Shown piece by piece: positions 59,446-64,000 of a DNA stretch of 64,000 nucleotides; within the stretch, counting starts at the first letter, position 1, and each line of letters starts with the position of its first letter. The notes under the pieces are model-generated. The model was not told where the DNA came from. It was given only the letters and a program-made list of their open reading frames with translations, and ran no database searches. Both the position numbers and the translations under genes were made by a program. Source of the DNA: Schauerella fraxinea. GTDB lineage: Bacteria > Pseudomonadota > Gammaproteobacteria > Burkholderiales > Burkholderiaceae_B. The stretch is from the NCBI GenBank assembly GCA_030849945.1, contig JAVDKK010000002.1, forward strand, positions 496,001 through 560,000. Direction: 5' to 3'.

Positions 59446-61041
59446 CTACGCCCGCGCATCCTCCAGAATCATCTCGGCGCCTTTTTCCGCCACCATCATT
59501 ACGGCGCCTTGGGTGTTGCCCGACACCATGGCGGGCATCACGGACGCGTCCACCACGCGCAGGCCAGCCAGCCCGTTTACCCGCAAACGCAAATCTGTGA
59601 CGGCCGAGGGGTCGGACCCCATGCGGCACGTGCCGATCGGATGGTAAATGGTTTGCCCATTTTGCCGTGCGAAATCGAGCCACTCGTCGAAGGTGTGCAC
59701 CGCGCGGCCCGGGCTGATTTCATGGTCAACAAAACGCTGCATGGCAGGCTGCGCGACGATCCGGCGTGCCACCTGCATGCCATGCACCAGGCTTTGACGG
59801 TCGATCTCGGCGCTGAGAAAATTGGGCCGGATCGCCGGCGGCGTGAGCGCATCGGCCGACGTGATGTGGATTGACCCCACCGATTGCGGCCGCAGTTGCG
59901 CGACCCCCAGCGTCATGCCCGGCGCACGATCCAGAATGCGCTCGGCGGCATTGGCATAACTGGCGTGCACAAAAAAGTACTGCACGTCGGGCGTTGCCAT
60001 CGCCGGCTCGGTTTTGATGAAGCCGTGCACGAGCCCGGTGCCGAGCGTGAGAATGCCTTTGCGCGCCGCATAGTAGCGGCCCACCTGGTGCGCCAATCGC
60101 CAGCCGCGCGACATCTCATTCAACGTCACCGCACTTTTCACGCGCCAGTTCATGCGGGTGGCAAAGTGATCGATGTAGTTTTCGCCCACCAGCGGCAACG
60201 CATGCACCACGCCGATGCCGAGCGCCTGCAGCCGCGCGGGATCGCCCACGCCGGAAAGCTCCAGCACCTGCGGGGTTTGAATGGCGCCCAGGCACAAGAT
60301 CGTCTCGCGTTGGGCCCGCACGGTAATGTCGCGCCCGCCCTTGCGGTAGACGAGGCCCACGCAGCGCTTGCCTTCGAAAGTGAGTCGCACCACATGCGCC
60401 CCACCTTCGATCGTCAGATTGGGGCGGCGCCGCGCCGGCTTGAGATAACCGTCCACGGCACTCCAGCGCTGCCCGCGATGCTGCAGCACCTGGTAGTAGC
60501 CCACACCCTCCTGGTCGCCGCTGTTGTAGTCCGCGTTCAAGGGTTGGCCGTCTTCCTGGGCCGCCGCCATGAAGGCATCGGACACCGGAAACCGCTCCTT
60601 GACCTGTTCCAGATGCATCGGACCGCTGGTGCCGCGGCCGGGCCCGCCCGGCGCATAATTCTCGATCTTGACGAAGTACTTCTCGACGTCCTTGAACGCC
60701 CAGCCGCGCGCGCCGTTGGCGGCCCAGCCGTCGTAATCCTGCGGCTGACCGCGCACGTAGATCATGCCGTTGATCAGACTGGACCCGCCCAAACCCTTGC
60801 CGCGCGGCACCGAAATCACACGCCCGTGGGTATTGGCTTCAGGTTCCGTTTTGAAGCGCCAATTGAACATCGGATTGGTGAGCAGTTTGCTGAATCCTGC
60901 CGGGATCGATATCCACATGCTCTTCGCGTCTTCGCCGGCCTCGACCAGCAGGACGCGGTACTTGCCGTTTTCGGTCAGGCGATTGGCGAGTATCGAACCC
61001 GCCGTGCCGCCGCCGGCAATGATGAAATCGTAATCTGCCAT
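59446..61041 (-). CDS. GMC-family FAD oxidoreductase (choline dehydrogenase-like)
   Basis: 531 residues. 'YDFIIAGGGTAGSILANRL' binds FAD ADP; 'GGSSLINGMIYVRGQPQDYD' is GMC signature 1; 'CLGAIQTPQVLELSGVG' signature 2; 'YHPIGTCRMGSDPSAV' has the catalytic His and 'NTQGAVMMVAEKGAEMIL' closes it. It oxidises an alcohol. Start 61041 is chosen; an ATG at 61056 overlaps the upstream stop (ATGA) and would add five residues. Last gene of the transketolase operon. Confidence 0.9.
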   Translation of the reverse strand: MADYDFIIAGGGTAGSILANRLTENGKYRVLLVEAGEDAKSMWISIPAGFSKLLTNPMFNWRFKTEPEANTHGRVISVPRGKGLGGSSLINGMIYVRGQPQDYDGWAANGARGWAFKDVEKYFVKIENYAPGGPGRGTSGPMHLEQVKERFPVSDAFMAAAQEDGQPLNADYNSGDQEGVGYYQVLQHRGQRWSAVDGYLKPARRRPNLTIEGGAHVVRLTFEGKRCVGLVYRKGGRDITVRAQRETILCLGAIQTPQVLELSGVGDPARLQALGIGVVHALPLVGENYIDHFATRMNWRVKSAVTLNEMSRGWRLAHQVGRYYAARKGILTLGTGLVHGFIKTEPAMATPDVQYFFVHASYANAAERILDRAPGMTLGVAQLRPQSVGSIHITSADALTPPAIRPNFLSAEIDRQSLVHGMQVARRIVAQPAMQRFVDHEISPGRAVHTFDEWLDFARQNGQTIYHPIGTCRMGSDPSAVTDLRLRVNGLAGLRVVDASVMPAMVSGNTQGAVMMVAEKGAEMILEDARA

Positions 61042-61052
61042 CGCCTGTGCCC

Positions 61053-61862
61053 TCATCCCGCCGTGTGCAGCGGCACGCCCAGGAACTCGGCCATCAGCTC
61101 GATCTGGCAGGCGAGCATCGGCGCACCGTAGTGGATCTTGCACCCGCGCGCTTGAGCCGCTTGCAGCAAGGCGGTATCGGCCGGCTGCATGATGATTTCG
61201 CACACCAGTTGCTCGGGCTGCAACCGCGTGACGTCCAACGGCAGCGGATCGCCTTCAGCCATACCCAACGACGTCGCGTTGATCACGAGGTCGTGCCCTG
61301 ACGGATCTGTGGTTCCTACCCGCACATCCGCATCGGGATAGAGCTGCCCCACGCGTTGCTGCACATCCTGCGCCCGCGCCGCGGTTCGATTGCCGATGGT
61401 CAAGCGGGTAACGCCAGCCGCGAGCAATGAAAAGGCAATCGCGTTGGCCGCGCCACCGGCGCCCGCCAGGTAGGCCGTTTTGCCCTTGAGCGTCACGCCC
61501 GCTTGCACCAGGCCGCGCACAAAGCCTTCGCCGTCCAGCATCGTCGCAGTCAGCCGGCCGTCGGGATCGCGTCGCACCACGTTGGCCGCACCGATCAAGC
61601 GCGTGGCGGGCGACGCGTCGTCGCACAGCGCCAACACGGCAGTCTTGTGCGGCACGGTCACGATCACGCCCGCGAGGTTTTCGAGTTGCCGCAAGCCTGC
61701 CACCACGGCGCTCAGGTTTTCCGCGCGCGTATGCATCGGCACCAGGATGCCGTCGTAGCCGCTACGCTGCAGCAGTTCGTTCATGCGTTGCGGGGTTTTG
61801 ACCTGAAGAATGGGATCGGCGAGGATGCCCATGAGTGTGGTCGTACCGGTGATTTCTTTCAT
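61053..61862 (-). CDS. Shikimate/quinate dehydrogenase-like protein
   Basis: 269 residues. 'TTLMGILADPILQVKTPQRM', 'VTVPHKTAVLALCDDAS' (catalytic Lys), 'AANVVRRDPDGRLTATMLDG' and 'AYLAGAGGAANAIAFSLLAA' (NAD(P) loop) are AroE-like. The substrate pocket start is 'GILADPILQVKTP', where true AroE enzymes keep a Ser-x-Ser; no such pair is visible, so a cyclitol or another polyol acid is possible. Overlaps the transketolase gene by 4 bases. Confidence 0.85.
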   Translation of the reverse strand: MKEITGTTTLMGILADPILQVKTPQRMNELLQRSGYDGILVPMHTRAENLSAVVAGLRQLENLAGVIVTVPHKTAVLALCDDASPATRLIGAANVVRRDPDGRLTATMLDGEGFVRGLVQAGVTLKGKTAYLAGAGGAANAIAFSLLAAGVTRLTIGNRTAARAQDVQQRVGQLYPDADVRVGTTDPSGHDLVINATSLGMAEGDPLPLDVTRLQPEQLVCEIIMQPADTALLQAAQARGCKIHYGAPMLACQIELMAEFLGVPLHTAG

Positions 61863-62938
61863 GTCGAGAGTTTCCTTGCGCCGCGTTGTGTGAGTTGTTC
61901 GCGCGCGACTTGTTCGATGCCTGCCGCGTCCAACCGGTAATGCGCATAGAGCGCATTGGGTGGCGCGATCAAGCTGTATTCATCGTGGATGCCGTGACGA
62001 TACAGCCGTACGCCCGTGCCTTCATCGGCCAGCACTTCAGCCACGGCCGAGCCCAACCCGCCCAGCACGTTGTGCTCCTCGGCCGTCATCAAGAGTGACG
62101 AACCCGCTGCCGCCTTGAGCACCGCGGCGCGGTCCAATGGCTTGATCGTCGGCATGTCGATCACGCCCACGGAGTAGCCGGCGGCATTGAGCGCCGTGGC
62201 CGCGGCCAGTGAGGCGTGAACCGTGATGCCGCACGCGATCAGGGTGAGATCGCGGCCCTCCGAGTGCACGATGGCGCGGCCGAATTCAAACGGCGTGTCG
62301 TCGGCATACACCTGCGGATCGCGGCCACGGCCGATGCGGAAATAGATCGGTTCGGGCCACGTTGCCGATGCCTTGATGGCGGCCGCCAATTGCGGACCAT
62401 CCGCGGGCGACACCACGGTCAGGCCGGCGATCGCACGCGTGGTGGAAATATCCTCGGTGGCGTGATGCGACGTGCCGTAAAAGCCCAGGCTGATGCCGGT
62501 GTGATGCCCGATGAGGCGCACCGGCAGCTTCGTATACGCCACGTCCATGCGGATCTGTTCGCAGCACAACAGCGCCATGAATGACGCGAACGTGGCGACG
62601 AACGGCATGTGTCCGCAAGTGGCCAGGCCTGCCGCGGCCGACACCATGTTTTGCTCCGAGATGCCGAACTGCACGTAGCGCTCGGGATACGCCTGCGCAA
62701 AGCGGTTGAGACCATTGGAGTACTGCAGATCGGCCGACCCCGCCACGACCGGATGGCCGGCTTCGGCCAAGGCGATCAACGCGTCCGAGAGGTAGTTGAG
62801 CCCGGGATTGACGGCATTGAGCGCGCGGTACTGCCATGAGTCTGGCGAGGATATCGTTGCGGCCGAGACGGGTTGGCCTGCATTGCCGGCAACACCGCTT
62901 GTGGCGGCCACGTGGCCGGTGGTATGCGTTGTGGTCAT
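61859..62938 (-). CDS. Transketolase C-terminal subunit (split transketolase)
   Basis: 359 residues with pyrimidine-binding and C-terminal domains: 'YVQFGISEQNMVSAAAGLAT' (catalytic Glu), 'LIGHHTGISLGFYGTSHHAT', 'EDISTTRAIAGLTVVSPADG' and 'LLMTAEEHNVLGGLGSAVAE'. With the N-terminal subunit encoded 1 base upstream it makes a full TPP enzyme. An extended N-terminus of about 25 residues is Thr/Ala-rich. Confidence 0.92.
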   Translation of the reverse strand: MTTTHTTGHVAATSGVAGNAGQPVSAATISSPDSWQYRALNAVNPGLNYLSDALIALAEAGHPVVAGSADLQYSNGLNRFAQAYPERYVQFGISEQNMVSAAAGLATCGHMPFVATFASFMALLCCEQIRMDVAYTKLPVRLIGHHTGISLGFYGTSHHATEDISTTRAIAGLTVVSPADGPQLAAAIKASATWPEPIYFRIGRGRDPQVYADDTPFEFGRAIVHSEGRDLTLIACGITVHASLAAATALNAAGYSVGVIDMPTIKPLDRAAVLKAAAGSSLLMTAEEHNVLGGLGSAVAEVLADEGTGVRLYRHGIHDEYSLIAPPNALYAHYRLDAAGIEQVAREQLTQRGARKLST

Positions 62939-62939
62939 G

Positions 62940-63797
62940 TCAGATCTCCCGCGCCATGATTTCGTCGATGGCGGCTGCGGCATCGTCCGGCGCCAGGTAG
63001 CCCAGGTGCCAGCCCGGTTCGGTTTCCATGAACGACACGCCCTTGCCTTTCAGCGTTTTCGCGATGATGCACGCCGGTTGTTGACGGCCCTCGTCGGCTT
63101 TCAGACGTCGCAGCAGCGCCGTCAGATCGTGCACGTTGTGGCCATCCACCTCATGCACTTCCCAGCCGAATGCGCGCCATTTTTCCTTCAATGATTCCAC
63201 GCCCATCACGTCGTCCACCCGGCCGTCGAGCTGGTAGCCGTTGCGGTCCACGATGGCGATCAGACGCCCGAGCTTGTTGTGCGCGGCAAACAATGCCGCT
63301 TCCCACACCTGCCCCTCCTGCATCTCGCCGTCGCCCAGCATCACGAATACGTTGAATGTTTGCTTATTGAGCCGCCCGCCCACGGCCATGCCCACGCCGT
63401 TGGACAAGGCATGACCGATCGAGCCGGAACTGAAATCAACGCCCGGCACCTTGGTCATGTCGGGATGATCGCCCAACGGGCTGCCCAGACGGGTGTAGTC
63501 GTCCAGCCACGCTTTGGGGAAGAAACCGTGATCGGCGAGTATCGGAAAAAGTCCGACGGCTGCATGGCCCTTGCCCATCAGAAACCGGTCGCGATCCACC
63601 CAGGTGGCATCGCCCGGTTTGAGGGTCATCACGTCGTAGTACAGCGCCGCAAAGATTTCGGCGCAGGAAAAAACCGAACTGTAGTGTCCGATCTTGGCGA
63701 TCTCGATCAGGCGGATCGTTTCAAGCCGGACGAAGCGGGCTTTGTCTCGCAGGACCTGGATCTCCTCCACGGTCGGGTTGTGAGGCGCATGCGGCAT
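62940..63797 (-). CDS. Transketolase N-terminal subunit (split transketolase)
   Basis: 285 residues. 'RFLMGKGHAAVGLFPILADH', 'VDFSSGSIGHALSNGVGMAV' and the TPP motif 'VMLGDGEMQEGQVWEAALFA' with 'VDRNGYQLDG' are present. It transfers two-carbon ketol units. First gene of the operon with the C-subunit, a shikimate-dehydrogenase-like and a GMC gene, and divergent from a GntR gene. Confidence 0.93.
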   Translation of the reverse strand: MPHAPHNPTVEEIQVLRDKARFVRLETIRLIEIAKIGHYSSVFSCAEIFAALYYDVMTLKPGDATWVDRDRFLMGKGHAAVGLFPILADHGFFPKAWLDDYTRLGSPLGDHPDMTKVPGVDFSSGSIGHALSNGVGMAVGGRLNKQTFNVFVMLGDGEMQEGQVWEAALFAAHNKLGRLIAIVDRNGYQLDGRVDDVMGVESLKEKWRAFGWEVHEVDGHNVHDLTALLRRLKADEGRQQPACIIAKTLKGKGVSFMETEPGWHLGYLAPDDAAAAIDEIMAREI

Positions 63798-63820
63798 GGC
63801 GCTGTTCCTTTCGGTTTAGA

Positions 63821-63845
63821 ATATATGATATATAATATAGCCAAT
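63821..63845. promoter_or_regulatory. AT-rich dyad between transketolase and gntR genes
   Basis: ATATAT-G-ATATAT (63821-63833) followed by TATAATATAG-like sequence stands out in GC-rich DNA. FadR-type GntR proteins bind AT-rich dyads of this size, and a -10 for either direction could lie here. Probable operator-promoter of the divergent pair. Confidence 0.5.
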
Positions 63846-63918
63846 GCGCCGGTTTGTGGTGGCGGCACGCTAGAATTCTTTCTCAAGCATCAAGTCCCCA
63901 TCCCGCATTGCCCATGAC

Positions 63919-64000
63919 ATGACCAATCTCAAGCCGGTAAAAAAAGAAAACCTGTCCGTCAGGGTCTATAACGAAATCCGCAACGCCTTGATCAACGGGC
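63919..64000 (+). CDS. GntR-family regulator, N-terminal fragment (cut by window edge)
   Basis: The ATG at 63919 gives MTNLKPVKKENLSVRVYNEI then 'RNALING', the opening of a FadR-type winged helix (helix 1 and the I-x-x-G turn). About 27 residues are visible. Divergent from the transketolase operon, so its likely regulator. An ATG at 63914 runs into a stop at once. Confidence 0.75.
   Translation, partial: MTNLKPVKKENLSVRVYNEIRNALING

Noticed and set aside
59884..61131. A 415-codon plus-strand frame opposite the GMC gene
   Set aside because: Antisense shadow; the minus strand has all GMC motifs.

Overview
The window looks like a chromosomal segment of a high-GC betaproteobacterium, most likely Burkholderiales and probably Alcaligenaceae (Bordetella/Achromobacter/Pusillimonas-like). 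The basis is the gene style: four Bug-type (TctC-like) periplasmic binding proteins, each inside a different catabolic operon and none with TctA/TctB membrane genes beside it, CaiB- and MaoC-type CoA enzymes, and M20 amidohydrolases. No rRNA, tRNA, insertion sequence, integrase, phage gene or CRISPR array was seen. The organism call is inference from gene content only.

Layout. 1-4.2 kb: a GNAT fragment running off the left edge, an unusual GNAT-Rnk fusion, a VOC protein, small secreted and membrane proteins, a LysE exporter and a pentapeptide-repeat protein. 4.3-11.3 kb: a minus-strand amino-acid/peptide catabolic operon (ornithine-cyclodeaminase-like imine reductase, threonine-synthase-like PLP enzyme, M20 amidohydrolase, Bug protein, M81 MlrC-like peptidase) with a divergent DauR/YheO-type regulator. 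11.3-18.1 kb: an acyl-CoA operon (acyl-CoA synthetase, MaoC-like hydratase, CaiB CoA-transferase, Bug protein) plus a PaaI thioesterase and an IclR regulator. One palindrome, TTGTA-N4-TACAA, lies at the same distance from both catabolic promoters and overlaps the iclR promoter. 18.2-26.2 kb: an MFS carrier, an NCS2 nucleobase permease, a DUF4174 protein, an RraA-Bug pair with a divergent LysR, and a second M20 enzyme. 26.3-37.7 kb: mixed housekeeping and envelope genes (DUF6644/DUF6152, DUF2501, DUF1275, NudC, an Ada with a degraded zinc site, cyclase-Bug-PcaC operon, DUF3820, YeeE/YedE, DUF347 protein, CDF transporter).

37.9-50.5 kb is a nearly complete C-P lyase locus for phosphonate use: phnCDE uptake, phnGHIJKLM, and a divergent phnF-phnM paralogue-DUF1045-phnN operon. 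No phnP is present. The DUF1045 protein carries both HxT/HxS motifs of 2H phosphoesterases and sits where the missing ring-opening step would fall, so it is a good candidate for that role. 50.5-64 kb: a second CDF transporter, an epoxide-hydrolase-like enzyme with a PaoABC-type molybdenum aldehyde oxidoreductase and divergent LysR, a PQQ-type sugar dehydrogenase, and a tight split-transketolase / shikimate-dehydrogenase-like / GMC-oxidoreductase operon with a divergent GntR gene cut by the right edge.

A second theme is intergenic minisatellites (27-, about 8-, about 13- and 11-bp units). Two of them start exactly in the stop-codon region of the neighbouring gene. Stretches longer than 300 bases without a gene are 21547-21898 (27-bp array in its right half, nothing recognised in the left half) and 35552-35873 (11-bp array, nothing else recognised).
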